Below, in pieces: positions 26,660 to 35,187 of a DNA stretch of 64,000 bases. This DNA is from Stigmatella erecta (lineage in GTDB: Bacteria > Myxococcota > Myxococcia > Myxococcales > Myxococcaceae): positions 124,001-188,000 of the forward strand of contig NZ_FOIJ01000013.1 of the NCBI RefSeq assembly GCF_900111745.1, read 5' to 3'. The notes under the pieces are model-generated. The model was given only the letters and a program-made list of their open reading frames with translations, was not told where the DNA came from and did no database searches. Each line of letters opens with the position of its first letter. Position 1 is the first letter of the stretch. The position numbers and the translations under genes are program-made.

Positions 26660-27655
26660 GTGCGGCAGGGTGATGATGACTCGGGAGGACTGAGCTACCT
26701 GGGAGACCTCGACGCCCAGACCCAGCCGGCGTCCGTCCGCGCGCCCACGGGCACGCTCATCCAGGGGCAGGTGACGCCCCATCCTCCCGTCCCCCCCGCG
26801 ATGCGCGGGCCGGTGCCCGGGCAGGTGCTCGCGGGCCGCTACCGCGTGGAGCGGTGGCTGGGGGCCGGGGGCACCTCCACGGTGCACGCGGCCACGGACC
26901 TCCAGACCGGACAGCCCGTGGCGCTCAAGCTGCTGATGGCCTCCGTGGACGACACGGAGCGGGTGGCCCGCTTCCGCAAGGAGCTGGAGCACGTGCGCGT
27001 CCTGGAGCATCCGAACATCGCCCGGGTGCTCGACGTGGGGCTCGATGGCCCGCGGCACTTCCTGGTGATGGAGCTGCTGGAGGGCATGGACCTGAAGCGG
27101 CTGGTGGCCCAGCGGCGCCCCAGCCTCGCCGAGGCCCTGCGCTGGCTCACCCACGCCACGTGCGCCCTGGAGCATGCGCATGCGCACGGGGTGCTGCACC
27201 GGGACGTGAAGTCGCCCAACCTCTTCATCACCCCCACGGGCATCCTCAAGCTGATGGACTTCGGGCTCGCCAAGAGCGCCCACGTGGACAGCAGCACGGC
27301 GCACGGCACCGTCATGGGCACCCCCGAGTACATGGCCCCCGAGCAGGTGATGGGCACGCCCCCGGCCTCCGCGGCCACGGACCTGTACTCCCTGGGGGTG
27401 GTGGCCTACGAGCTCGTGACGGGCCAGCTTCCTTTCCGCCATTCCCAGCCCGTGCCGCTCATGTTCCTCCAGGTGCAGCAGGCCCCCGCGCCGCCGCGCA
27501 CCCTGTGCCCCGAGCTGCCCGGGCCGTTCGAGCACGTCATCCTCACGCTCATGGCCAAGCAGCCCCAGGCGCGTTACCCGAACGCCTCGGCCCTGCGCGG
27601 GGCACTCAAGGCGCTGTGGCCGCTGGTGCTGCCCGGCGCCGCCGCGAGTCTGTGA
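26660..27655 (+). CDS. Hanks-type serine/threonine protein kinase
   Basis: A 331-residue soluble kinase starting at GTG with GGAGG 7 bases upstream. The kinase domain (about 58-325) has the Gly loop LGAGGTSTV, the VALKLL lysine, HRDVKSPN in the catalytic loop, DFGLAKS, an MGTPEYMAPEQ activation segment, and DLYSLGVVAYEL. The first 55 residues are a Pro-rich linker without a recognised domain. There is no transmembrane helix, PASTA or other sensor, so regulation must come through partners. Myxobacteria carry large numbers of such kinases. It sits between an ODP-like protein and a small Cys protein that begins 1 bp after its stop, consistent with a three-gene operon. Confidence 0.9.
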   Translation: MRQGDDDSGGLSYLGDLDAQTQPASVRAPTGTLIQGQVTPHPPVPPAMRGPVPGQVLAGRYRVERWLGAGGTSTVHAATDLQTGQPVALKLLMASVDDTERVARFRKELEHVRVLEHPNIARVLDVGLDGPRHFLVMELLEGMDLKRLVAQRRPSLAEALRWLTHATCALEHAHAHGVLHRDVKSPNLFITPTGILKLMDFGLAKSAHVDSSTAHGTVMGTPEYMAPEQVMGTPPASAATDLYSLGVVAYELVTGQLPFRHSQPVPLMFLQVQQAPAPPRTLCPELPGPFEHVILTLMAKQPQARYPNASALRGALKALWPLVLPGAAASL

Positions 27656-27656
27656 C

Positions 27657-27839
27657 ATGGAGGCCCCGCTGCCGTTTCCCACCAGCCTCTGCCACCGCTG
27701 CGCCGCGCCGCCGCGCTACATCCAGACCAAGACGTCCACGTTCATCCTCTGCCCGCTGTTGCCGCAGAAGTATCCGCCGCAGCCGGTCCACGCGTGCGCG
27801 CTCTTCCGGCCGAAGGCGCCGGAGCCCCGCGAGCCGTAA
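27657..27839 (+). CDS. Small Cys-containing hypothetical protein (60 aa)
   Basis: It begins one base after the kinase stop and shares its direction, so it is probably translationally coupled to it. The sequence contains CHRC near the N-terminus (a C-x2-C knuckle) followed by a CPLLPQKYPPQPVHAC segment, an arrangement compatible with a four-Cys zinc ribbon. It is too short for domain assignment and I do not recognise it. The strongest support is its position and its Cys spacing, which shadow frames rarely give. Confidence 0.45.
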   Translation: MEAPLPFPTSLCHRCAAPPRYIQTKTSTFILCPLLPQKYPPQPVHACALFRPKAPEPREP

Positions 27840-27842
27840 GCG

Positions 27843-29666
27843 CTACCGGGCGGCCGCGGCGGGCAGGGAGCCGTCGAAGGGCCACACGGCGGGGACGGCG
27901 AAGACGAGGAACACCACGAGGAGCACCGTGAGCGGCGTGCCCAGCCGGAAGAAGTCCGTGAAGCGGTAGTGGCCGGGGCCGTACACGAGCACGCAGCTGG
28001 GCTCCAGCGGGGTGATGAACGAGCAGCTCGCCGCCAAGGTCACCCCGATGGCAAAGGGGCGCACGTCCACGCCGAGCTGCGAGGCGGCGCTCACCGCCAC
28101 GGGGAGCACCACCAGCGCCGCGGCCTGGTTGCTCATGGGGGCCGACAGCAGGATGGTCAGCACCATCAGCAGGGTGAGCACCAGCCGGGGGCCGCCATAG
28201 GTGGCCATCTCGGCCACGCGGCTGCCGAGGAACATCCCCGCGCCGCTCTTCTCCATGGCCACGCCCAGCGCCATCATCGAGCCGATGAGCAGCACCACGC
28301 GCCAGTCCACCCGGAAGGCGGTGCGCGCATCCACGCACCCGGTGGCAATCATGCCCAGCATCCCCGCCAGGCCCGCGACCGAGAGGGGCACCACGCCCAG
28401 CGAGCCCGCCGCCAGCGCGCCCAGGAAGAGGAACACCGCCAGCAGGGCCTTGCCGTAGCGGGGCGGCTGGTAGTCGTAGTCGGAGAGCACGAGCAGCGCG
28501 GCGCCATCGGCCAGCTCCGCCACGCGGGCGCGGGAGCCCCGCAGGAGCAGCACGTCGCCCACGGACAGCGGAATGGAGGCGAGGGATTGCTGGCCGAAGA
28601 GGCGCCCCAGCATCCGCAGCTTGGTGATGCGCTGGAAGGCAGGCTTGCGGTGCAGCGCCAGCGCGACCAGGCCGAAGCGCTCCGCGAAGAGGGCGTCCTT
28701 CAGGCTCCGGCCCACCAGGGGGCTGCCCGCGGGCACGCTGGCCTCCACCAGCACCGAGTCCCGGGACGCCTCTTCCGCCTCGCCCAGCTTCATGTCCGGG
28801 CGGATTTCGATGCCCCGCAGGTCCTTCACCCGGAGGATGTCCTCGCGCCGGCCCTCGATGATGAGCCGCTCGGTGCCGTCGAGCCGGTACGAGGGCACCG
28901 CCGCCACGGGTTGCCCATCCCGGAGGATGCCGATGACGCGCAGCCCCAGGCCCTTGGAGATCTCGCTCAGCTCCTTGCCCCGGTAGCCCGAGCCCTCGGG
29001 CAGCACGGCCTCCGTGAGGTAGTCGCGAAGGGACCAGCCCGCTTCCCCGGCCTGGCCCTCGCGGGCGGGCAGCAGCAGGGGGCCGAGCAGCACCACCACG
29101 AGCATGCCGAGCACCGCCACGGGCAGCCCCACGGGCGCCAGCTCCGCCACGCCAATGCCCTTCATGCCCATCTTCTGCATCGCCGCGGACATCACCAGGT
29201 TGGTGGAGGTGCCATAGAGGAACACCATGCCGCCCAGCATCGATGCGTAGGCGAGGGGCATGAGCACCTTGCTCTTGGGCACTTTGGCGCGGTGCGCGGC
29301 GCCGATGGCCACGGGGAGGAAGGCGGCGGTCGTCACCGTATTGGAGATGACGGAGGAGAAGACGGCCACAGTGCCCATCATCGCGAACACGAAGACCTGG
29401 TGGCCGTAGCGGGCGAAGAAGGAGAGCCGCTGCCCGATGAGCTGGACCACGCCGGTGGTGGCGAGCCCTTGCGTCATCGCCAGCAGGCAGAAGATGAAGA
29501 TGACGGTGTCGTTGCTGAAGCCCTCGAAGGCCTGCTCCGGGGTGAGCACGCGGGTGAGCGCCAGGAGACAGACGATGGTGAGGGAGCTGACCTCGATGGG
29601 GATGGTTTCGAGCGAGAAGAGCACCAGGGCGATGACGACGATGCCCAGAACGATGGCGATGGTCAT
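27843..29666 (-). CDS. SLC13-family permease with RCK-C domains
   Basis: A 607-residue membrane protein of the DASS/ArsB-NhaD superfamily. Two blocks of hydrophobic segments flank a central cytoplasmic region (about 215-375) with two TrkA-C/RCK-C modules (GYRGKELSEISKGLGLRVIGIL...; SPLVGRSLKDALFAERFGLVALAL). Typical motifs include SNTVTTAAFLPVAIG, YGTSTNLVMSAA in the first half, and PMSNQAAALVVLPVAVSAA in the second. Such carriers move dicarboxylates, sulfate or related anions with sodium. The RCK modules may gate by nucleotide or cation binding. I chose the ATG at 29666 because the residues upstream of it are polar and not hydrophobic. It converges on the small Cys protein. Confidence 0.85.
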   Translation of the reverse strand: MTIAIVLGIVVIALVLFSLETIPIEVSSLTIVCLLALTRVLTPEQAFEGFSNDTVIFIFCLLAMTQGLATTGVVQLIGQRLSFFARYGHQVFVFAMMGTVAVFSSVISNTVTTAAFLPVAIGAAHRAKVPKSKVLMPLAYASMLGGMVFLYGTSTNLVMSAAMQKMGMKGIGVAELAPVGLPVAVLGMLVVVLLGPLLLPAREGQAGEAGWSLRDYLTEAVLPEGSGYRGKELSEISKGLGLRVIGILRDGQPVAAVPSYRLDGTERLIIEGRREDILRVKDLRGIEIRPDMKLGEAEEASRDSVLVEASVPAGSPLVGRSLKDALFAERFGLVALALHRKPAFQRITKLRMLGRLFGQQSLASIPLSVGDVLLLRGSRARVAELADGAALLVLSDYDYQPPRYGKALLAVFLFLGALAAGSLGVVPLSVAGLAGMLGMIATGCVDARTAFRVDWRVVLLIGSMMALGVAMEKSGAGMFLGSRVAEMATYGGPRLVLTLLMVLTILLSAPMSNQAAALVVLPVAVSAASQLGVDVRPFAIGVTLAASCSFITPLEPSCVLVYGPGHYRFTDFFRLGTPLTVLLVVFLVFAVPAVWPFDGSLPAAAAR

Positions 29667-29812
29667 GGTTGCGGCCCCCACGTTGGGGCCTGACGGGTGC
29701 GAGCGCTCCCTACAAAATGCGGCTTCGTCCATTACATGGCGCTTCGCGCCGTGAACGGATGCCGTCGAGGGTCTTGCGCTGAACGAAGCGGCCGTCCTTC
29801 ATCTGGCTCCCA

Positions 29813-30316
29813 ATGAGGACAACAGCCCCGGCGAAATGGATGATTCTTTTAACAGCAATAGCGCTGGCCAGCGCGGGCTGTGCGCACAGTCAGCAGCCGG
29901 AGCGGAGAATCTATGTCATTTCTGAGACTGCGGAAGGGGTTGGCACTGCGCTCGCAACGGGAGGCGCGGGCGGTCATGACTGCCAAAAAGAGCACGAGGA
30001 GTGCATGGAGCGATGCTGGGATCAGCGCTATCCGTGGCCTCACAACAAGGAGCAGAGCGGTTGGTACTACGAAACCTGCATGACGAGATGCCGCGCGCAG
30101 TTTGTCGACTGTGAGGAGGAGCATGAACAGCGGCCAGGGGAGCGGGACAGAAAATTGAGTTTCCCACGCATGGAGCAGGCGATTGACTGGATTCGAGAGC
30201 ACAAGGAAGAAGTCATGATTGGGACCTTGGTGATCGCCGGTGGAGCTGCGTTTGTTCTGGCAATCAGTCCTCTTGGGTGGCTGGTGCTGGTTCCCATGGG
30301 TATTGCTGCCACCTAG
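29813..30316 (+). CDS. Small Cys-rich lipoprotein, SitA-like toxin candidate
   Basis: A 167-residue protein. It has a signal peptide ending at Cys23 (ALASAGC; the residue at -3 is Ser, a loose lipobox), then a Cys-rich stretch (HDCQKEHEECMERCW, CMTRCRAQFVDCEEEHE) and a C-terminal hydrophobic stretch of about 33 residues (EVMIGTLVIAGGAAFVL...). It is followed 13 bp later by a small soluble protein. This layout, a short variable lipoprotein plus a small downstream partner, is the pattern of the SitA/SitI kin-recognition toxins of M. xanthus, which spread by TraA/B-dependent outer-membrane exchange. Base composition falls to about 50-60% GC here against about 70% in the flanks, suggesting acquisition. 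Toxicity is inference; the family match would need a search. Confidence 0.6.
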   Translation: MRTTAPAKWMILLTAIALASAGCAHSQQPERRIYVISETAEGVGTALATGGAGGHDCQKEHEECMERCWDQRYPWPHNKEQSGWYYETCMTRCRAQFVDCEEEHEQRPGERDRKLSFPRMEQAIDWIREHKEEVMIGTLVIAGGAAFVLAISPLGWLVLVPMGIAAT

Positions 30317-30329
30317 TCCGGAGAGGGCA

Positions 30330-30731
30330 ATGAGATACAATGTTGATTTCGACGTTGATTCCGTTTTGAAGGTCCTGAGCGGAATCAATGAGAAATACCA
30401 GGAAGGCTCTTCGGAAGATGAAGCGCTCCGGATTGCTGCGGTGGCGCTGTTGTATGTCCGGACGGCGCAGCAGCTCGATGACTACCGTGAGTTTTTTCGC
30501 AAGTTCTACACTCCTGCGATTGACGCCGTGCGCGTGGTTCAAACGTTTGTGACGCGAGAGGCGGCGGACGAGTGGCTGTCCGAAGGAACTCCCCGCGATG
30601 GGGACCTGGTCAGGATCGCCAATCAGGGGTTTCAGGTCATCCCCAATCGGGATGGGCAAGGTTTCAGATTTCTTCGGACCCCTCTTCCGGAAGAACTCAT
30701 GAAGAGGAAGCTTGAGAAGCCTGAAGGATAG
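30330..30731 (+). CDS. Small soluble protein, SitI-like immunity candidate
   Basis: A 133-residue protein starting 13 bp after the lipoprotein gene, with GAGAGGG before the ATG. It has no signal peptide. It carries a mixed alpha/beta fold with a VQTFVTREAADEWLSEG segment that resembles a recurrent element of small partner proteins encoded beside myxobacterial lipoproteins (TREEADAWL type), and ends in a basic tail. Its DNA is also low in GC (one 60-base stretch is 48%). As the downstream partner of a toxin-like lipoprotein it would serve as the cytoplasmic immunity protein; this role is inferred from arrangement, not from a recognised immunity family. Confidence 0.55.
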   Translation: MRYNVDFDVDSVLKVLSGINEKYQEGSSEDEALRIAAVALLYVRTAQQLDDYREFFRKFYTPAIDAVRVVQTFVTREAADEWLSEGTPRDGDLVRIANQGFQVIPNRDGQGFRFLRTPLPEELMKRKLEKPEG

Positions 30732-30739
30732 GCCACACG

Positions 30740-33334
30740 TCACCCCGGGCTGGGCGTGCCTGCGGGGGGCTGCCGGGGCAACTCCACGGTGAAGGCCGCG
30801 CCCTGGCCGGGCTGGCTCTGCACGCGGATGGTGCCACCCAACAGCTCCACGATGGTGCGGGTAATGTAGAGCCCCAGCCCCAGGCCCCCGTAGTTGCGAT
30901 CCGACACCGCGCGCTCGAACCGCTCGAAGATGCGCGCTTGGTGTTCGGGCGCGATGCCGATGCCCTGGTCCTCCACCCGGAGCACCACCCCGGCCGCCTC
31001 CTCCGTCAGGAAGATGCGGATGGGTTTGCCCGCCCCATACTTGATGGCGTTCGTCAGCAGGTTCTCCACCACCTGCTCGAACCGCAGCCGGTCCGAGTGG
31101 CCCAGCACGCTGCCAGGCGCCTCCACGCTCAGCGGCGACTCCACCCGCTGGGCCTCGGGCTCCAGCCGCGCCACCACGTCCCGGATCAACGCCACGAAGT
31201 CCACCGGCTCCCAGCGCAGCCGCATCTGGCCCGAGCCGATCCGCGACACGTCCAGCAAGTCCCCGATGAGCACCGACAGGCGGTTGAGCTGCTTGCGCCC
31301 TGCCTCCACGTGCGAGCGGACCTTCTGGGTGAACGGCGTCTCCGGCTGCCCCTCCACCGCCCGCGCGAGCGCCTGGAGCTTCAGGCTCAACGGGGTGAGC
31401 GGCGTCTTCAGCTCGTGGCTCGCCACCGACAGGAACTCGTCGCGCAGGCGCACCGCGTTGCGGACAATCTCCTCTTCCTTCCTCCGCTCGGTGAGGTCAT
31501 GCGCCAGCACCACGATGCCCCGCACGTGGCCCTGCGCGTCCCGGTCCGGCAGGTAGTTGGACTGCATGTAGATCTTCCGCCCGTTGCGGATCGTCAGCTC
31601 GACTTCATACTGGACGGTCTCGCCCGCGAGCGCCCGGTGGAGCCGGTCCTTCACGGCCGCATAGCCCGCGGGCCCGACGAACTCCTCCGCCGTCTTGCCC
31701 AGGACCAGCTCGGGCTTCATCCCGAACCACGTCTCGTAGGCCTGGTTGGCGAAGCGGTAGCGCTCCCTCACATCGAGGTAGGCCACCAGCGCCGGCAGCG
31801 TGTCGGTGATGGCCTGGAGCTGGGCGGCGCTGCGCCGGGCCTCCTCCCGGCTCAGCTCCACCTCCTGGCGCGCCTGGAGCTGGCCCGTCACCTCGAAGGC
31901 GAACACCATCATCCCATCCACCCCGCCCTCCGGCGTGCGGCGGGGCTGGAAGAAGAAGTCCCAGTACCGCTCCTCGATGGGCCCCCCGGCCGTGTAGCGC
32001 AGCGGCAGGCACACCTCCCGGCCCGACAGGGCCCGTCCCGTCCGGTACGCCTCGTCCAGCAGCGCCTGGCCCTGCTGCCTCAGGTCGGGCACCGCCTCGT
32101 GCAGGGGCCTGCCCAGCAGCTCCCGGTGGCCCAGCACCTTCTGGCACTCGGTGTTGGCGAACTCGAAGACCTGCTGGGGGCCCGCCAGGATGGCGATGAC
32201 CGCCGGGGCCTGCATGAAGATCTGCTGCAGGTGCATGCGCTGGGCTTCCGTCTCGGCCCGCGCCCCCCGCTCCCGCGCGAGCAGCCAGGCGCGCTCCGCC
32301 TCGTTGGCCTCCGCGCGCCTGCGGGCATTCTGCTGGGAGCGCGCGAAGGCGAACACCAGCAGGCTCATCAGCGTTCCAATCGCTCCCACCGTCGGCGCCC
32401 AGGAGGCCATCAGCGTCCGCTCGAACTCCGGCTGCGAGGAGAACACCAGCGTCCACGGGCGGCCCGCCACCTCGAGCTGCGCCGTGGTGGTGAGCCGGGG
32501 CGTGGCCGACGCCGTCTTCAGCGAGGCGCCCGAGTCATACAGCAGGGCCTCGGGCGCCGGCGTCCGCCCGTCATAGAGGCGGAAGGTGACGCGCGTCTGA
32601 AAGGGGGCGGGGAACATCTCCGAGAACAGCGCCTCGGCCGCCATGGGGCCGTAGACGAAGCCATCCAGCGTCCGCCAGCGCTCCGGCTCGCTCGGGGGAA
32701 TGGCGTGCCCCTGGTACACCGGAATGTACAGCACGAAGCCTGCCTGGCCGGTGGCCCCCGACTCCAGGCCCAGGGTGAGCTTGCCGGAGAGCGCGGGCAT
32801 CCCGGTGCGCCAGGCCCGCTCCATCGCCTCCCGGTGGAGCGGCCCGGAGAACATGTCGAAGCCCAGCGCCTCCGGCTGGCGTGGCGAGGCCGGCTCCAGG
32901 TAGGTGATGGCGTGGGCCTCGTGCTGGCCCGGCTGCGCGGGCAGGCGCCGGCTGTAGCCCATCTCGCGAATGCCCAGCCCGTAGCGCTGCAACGCCAGGC
33001 GCTCGACGTAGAGCCGGAACTCCTCGGGCGTGACGTGGTCGCTGGCGGTGAAGAAGCCGGCCGTGCCCAGCAGCAAGGCCGTGTCCGCCCCCAGGTGGGC
33101 CAGGATGCGATCCTGGCTCAGCCGGGCGAGGTTCTCGAACCGGGTGTCATCCCATCCCCGCGTGGTCAGCAGGAAAACTCCCGTGGAGAGGGCCGTGATC
33201 ACCAGGCAGATGCTCAGCACCGTGACCGGCGTCAGCCCCCCGCGCCGCCGGGACGCGGGCGGGGCCCCGCCCACGAATGCCGCACCAAGGCGGGAGTCGC
33301 CCGGGGCCGGACGCGGCGTGGGCAATGGGGGCAT
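30740..33334 (-). CDS. CHASE-type membrane sensor histidine kinase
   Basis: An 864-residue kinase (counting from the ATG at 33334; the open frame extends further but is low-complexity, and no ribosome-binding site decides the start). Membrane helices at about 34-57 and 306-330 enclose a CHASE domain (ERLALQRYGLGIREMGYSRRLP; SGKLTLGLESG). Two PAS domains (about 370-480, 500-620) follow, then HisKA with His640 (ASHELKTPLTPL) and an HATPase_c domain with intact N (VENLLTNAIKYG), G1 (DQGIGI) and G2 (GGLGLGL) boxes. CHASE domains sense small extracellular ligands such as adenine derivatives or peptides. No response regulator is adjacent. It converges on the SitI-like gene and is divergent from the MscS channel. 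Confidence 0.88.
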   Translation of the reverse strand: MPPLPTPRPAPGDSRLGAAFVGGAPPASRRRGGLTPVTVLSICLVITALSTGVFLLTTRGWDDTRFENLARLSQDRILAHLGADTALLLGTAGFFTASDHVTPEEFRLYVERLALQRYGLGIREMGYSRRLPAQPGQHEAHAITYLEPASPRQPEALGFDMFSGPLHREAMERAWRTGMPALSGKLTLGLESGATGQAGFVLYIPVYQGHAIPPSEPERWRTLDGFVYGPMAAEALFSEMFPAPFQTRVTFRLYDGRTPAPEALLYDSGASLKTASATPRLTTTAQLEVAGRPWTLVFSSQPEFERTLMASWAPTVGAIGTLMSLLVFAFARSQQNARRRAEANEAERAWLLARERGARAETEAQRMHLQQIFMQAPAVIAILAGPQQVFEFANTECQKVLGHRELLGRPLHEAVPDLRQQGQALLDEAYRTGRALSGREVCLPLRYTAGGPIEERYWDFFFQPRRTPEGGVDGMMVFAFEVTGQLQARQEVELSREEARRSAAQLQAITDTLPALVAYLDVRERYRFANQAYETWFGMKPELVLGKTAEEFVGPAGYAAVKDRLHRALAGETVQYEVELTIRNGRKIYMQSNYLPDRDAQGHVRGIVVLAHDLTERRKEEEIVRNAVRLRDEFLSVASHELKTPLTPLSLKLQALARAVEGQPETPFTQKVRSHVEAGRKQLNRLSVLIGDLLDVSRIGSGQMRLRWEPVDFVALIRDVVARLEPEAQRVESPLSVEAPGSVLGHSDRLRFEQVVENLLTNAIKYGAGKPIRIFLTEEAAGVVLRVEDQGIGIAPEHQARIFERFERAVSDRNYGGLGLGLYITRTIVELLGGTIRVQSQPGQGAAFTVELPRQPPAGTPSPG

Positions 33335-33548
33335 GGGCAGGGACACGCGGAGGCTCGCGGCAAGCAGATACCATTGAACGCGGGCGTGCCCGGGATGCGT
33401 CCAGCAACTCCCGGATTTAAGACACCTGGGCTGTCGCGCGCCTGCCCGAGGGCCTGGTCCCGTATCCATGGACAGGCCACGGCCACCGTTTGGTATCTTT
33501 GAGGTCAAAATATCTGGGCCATCGGCCCCGAGTTCAGGAGTTCCCGCC

Positions 33549-34817
33549 ATGCTGCGCCGCTTCGCCCTGCTCTTGACGCTGCTGCCGTCCACGCCCGTGC
33601 TGGCGCAGGAGGAGGGCGGCTCCGCCCTGCGGGGGCAACTGCCCGCGTTTCTCCTGCACCGGCCGCTCTGGGAGGTGGAGCTCTGGCAGGCGCTGGGGCT
33701 GGGGTTGGTGCTGGCGGGCAGCGTGCTCGTGGGGCGGCTGATGGAGGGGCTGTTGCTGCGGCTGGGCGTGCGCGCCGCGGGGCTGACGCAGTCGGGGTGG
33801 GATGACCAGCTGGTGACGGCGGGGCGAGGCCCGCTGCGCTATCCCATCTTCGCGGTGCTGGTGGCCTCGGGCTCGCGCCTGCTGGGCCTGCCCGCGCAGG
33901 TGCAGCACGTGGTGGATGTGATGGCGCGCTCCATCGTCATCATCTCCCTGGCGTGGTTCCTGATGAGCTTCCTGCGGCTGGCCGCGCGCTTCGTGGAGCA
34001 GAAGGTGAACCGCACCACGGCGACCGGCGCGGAGGTGGGGCGCATCCGGGGGCTGCGCACGCAGCTGGTGGTGATGCGCCACATCATCGAGGTGGCGGTG
34101 GTGCTGGTGGCCGCCTCCCTGCTGCTGCTCCAGTTCGAGGCGGTGCGCAACGTGGGCGTGTCGCTGCTGGCCTCCGCGGGCATCGCCGGCCTGGTGCTCG
34201 GCCTGGCGGCGCAGAAGTCCATCTCCACGCTGCTGGCGGGCATCCAGCTGTCCATCACCCAGCCCATCCGCATCGGGGACACCGTCATCGTGGAGGGCGA
34301 GTGGGGGTGGGTGGAGGAAATCACCCTCACCTATGTGGTGGTGAAGGTGTGGGACTTGCGGCGGCTGGTGGTGCCCATGACGCACTTCCTGGAGAAGCCC
34401 TTCCAGAACTGGAGCAAGGTGTCGCCGGACATCCTGGGCACGGCGGAGGTGTTCGTGGACTTCCGCACGAACGTGGCCGCGGTGCGCGCGGAGCTGCACC
34501 GCATCCTGCAGCAGGAGTCCCAGGGGCTCTGGGACGGCAAGGTGCACGGCCTGCAGGTGACGGAGTGCACCGAGCGCACCATGAAGCTGCGCGCGCTGGT
34601 GAGCGCCTCGGACGCGGGCAAGGCGTTCGACCTGCGGTGCCTGGTGCGCGAGAAGCTGATGCTGTTCCTCCAGGGGCAGCCGCACGGCCTTCCGCTGCTG
34701 CGCGCCGAGGCGAGCCACCTGGCGCCGGCGGCGGAGCCGGTGCTCCCGCTGGGCCTGAACGCGGTGGCGCCCGGGCGGATGGCGGCCCCGGCCCGGCCGG
34801 CGGGCTCCAGCGACTAG
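33549..34817 (+). CDS. Small-conductance mechanosensitive channel (MscS family)
   Basis: A 422-residue protein with AGGAG upstream of the ATG. A signal-like first helix (MLRRFALLLTLLPSTPVLAQ) is followed by about four membrane segments. The pore helix SLLASAGIAGLVLGLAAQKSISTLLAG is the MscS hallmark (Gly/Ala-rich TM3), with the IRIGDTVIVEG beta domain behind it. The extra N-terminal helices place it with MscS-like channels such as YnaI or MSL1 rather than the shortest form. These channels open under membrane tension and protect against osmotic downshift. The gene is monocistronic; a hairpin lies just after its stop. Confidence 0.88.
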   Translation: MLRRFALLLTLLPSTPVLAQEEGGSALRGQLPAFLLHRPLWEVELWQALGLGLVLAGSVLVGRLMEGLLLRLGVRAAGLTQSGWDDQLVTAGRGPLRYPIFAVLVASGSRLLGLPAQVQHVVDVMARSIVIISLAWFLMSFLRLAARFVEQKVNRTTATGAEVGRIRGLRTQLVVMRHIIEVAVVLVAASLLLLQFEAVRNVGVSLLASAGIAGLVLGLAAQKSISTLLAGIQLSITQPIRIGDTVIVEGEWGWVEEITLTYVVVKVWDLRRLVVPMTHFLEKPFQNWSKVSPDILGTAEVFVDFRTNVAAVRAELHRILQQESQGLWDGKVHGLQVTECTERTMKLRALVSASDAGKAFDLRCLVREKLMLFLQGQPHGLPLLRAEASHLAPAAEPVLPLGLNAVAPGRMAAPARPAGSSD

Positions 34818-35187
34818 GAAACACCCACAGCGGGCCCCCCTCTGCACCATCCCCCGAGAGTGCAGAGAGGCAGGCCCGCTGCCCGCTACCCACCCACCCG
34901 GAAGCGCCAGGTGTCCAGCTTCGCCGTCCACCCTCGCTTCGCGAGACGTTTTCCACGCTGCGGGGCCGCAGGGCGGACCCCACCTGTCGGATTGCGTCTC
35001 ATTTCTCAGACTAATACCGGTCGTTAGACACCTGCAACCAACAGCACGCCCCCGCGCCCTTTCTGTTGCAACGCTTTGCTCCCCAGTAGGAAGCCAGACG
35101 GAAAGTTTTAGGTCTACTGCCTGAAGGGGCCAGGCGGGGCGCTTCTTTTAAACGTATTCGCGGAATCCCCTCTTCGGCTCCGGGGGC
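34818..35187. other. Intergenic region between MscS and MATE genes
   Basis: A 370-base non-coding stretch between two convergent genes. Apart from the hairpin next to the MscS stop and an AT-richer segment around 35010-35170 (TTTAGGTCTACTGCC, TTCTTTTAAACG), I see no gene, RNA or repeat in it. Confidence 0.4.
34829..34880. terminator. Long imperfect hairpin after the MscS stop
   Basis: AGCGGGCC plus CTCTGCAC on the left pairs with GTGCAGAG plus GGCCCGCT on the right, giving a stem of about 18 bp with a small internal mismatch and a 12-base loop. It lies 12 bp after the MscS stop between two convergent genes. There is no U-run, so it may act as a bidirectional or Rho-assisted terminator. Confidence 0.5.

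Noticed and set aside
33335-33592. N-terminal extension of the CHASE kinase up to 33592
   Set aside because: The added residues are basic and Gly/Pro-rich without a domain, would overlap the start of the divergent MscS gene, and the ATG at 33334 already puts the first membrane helix at a normal distance.
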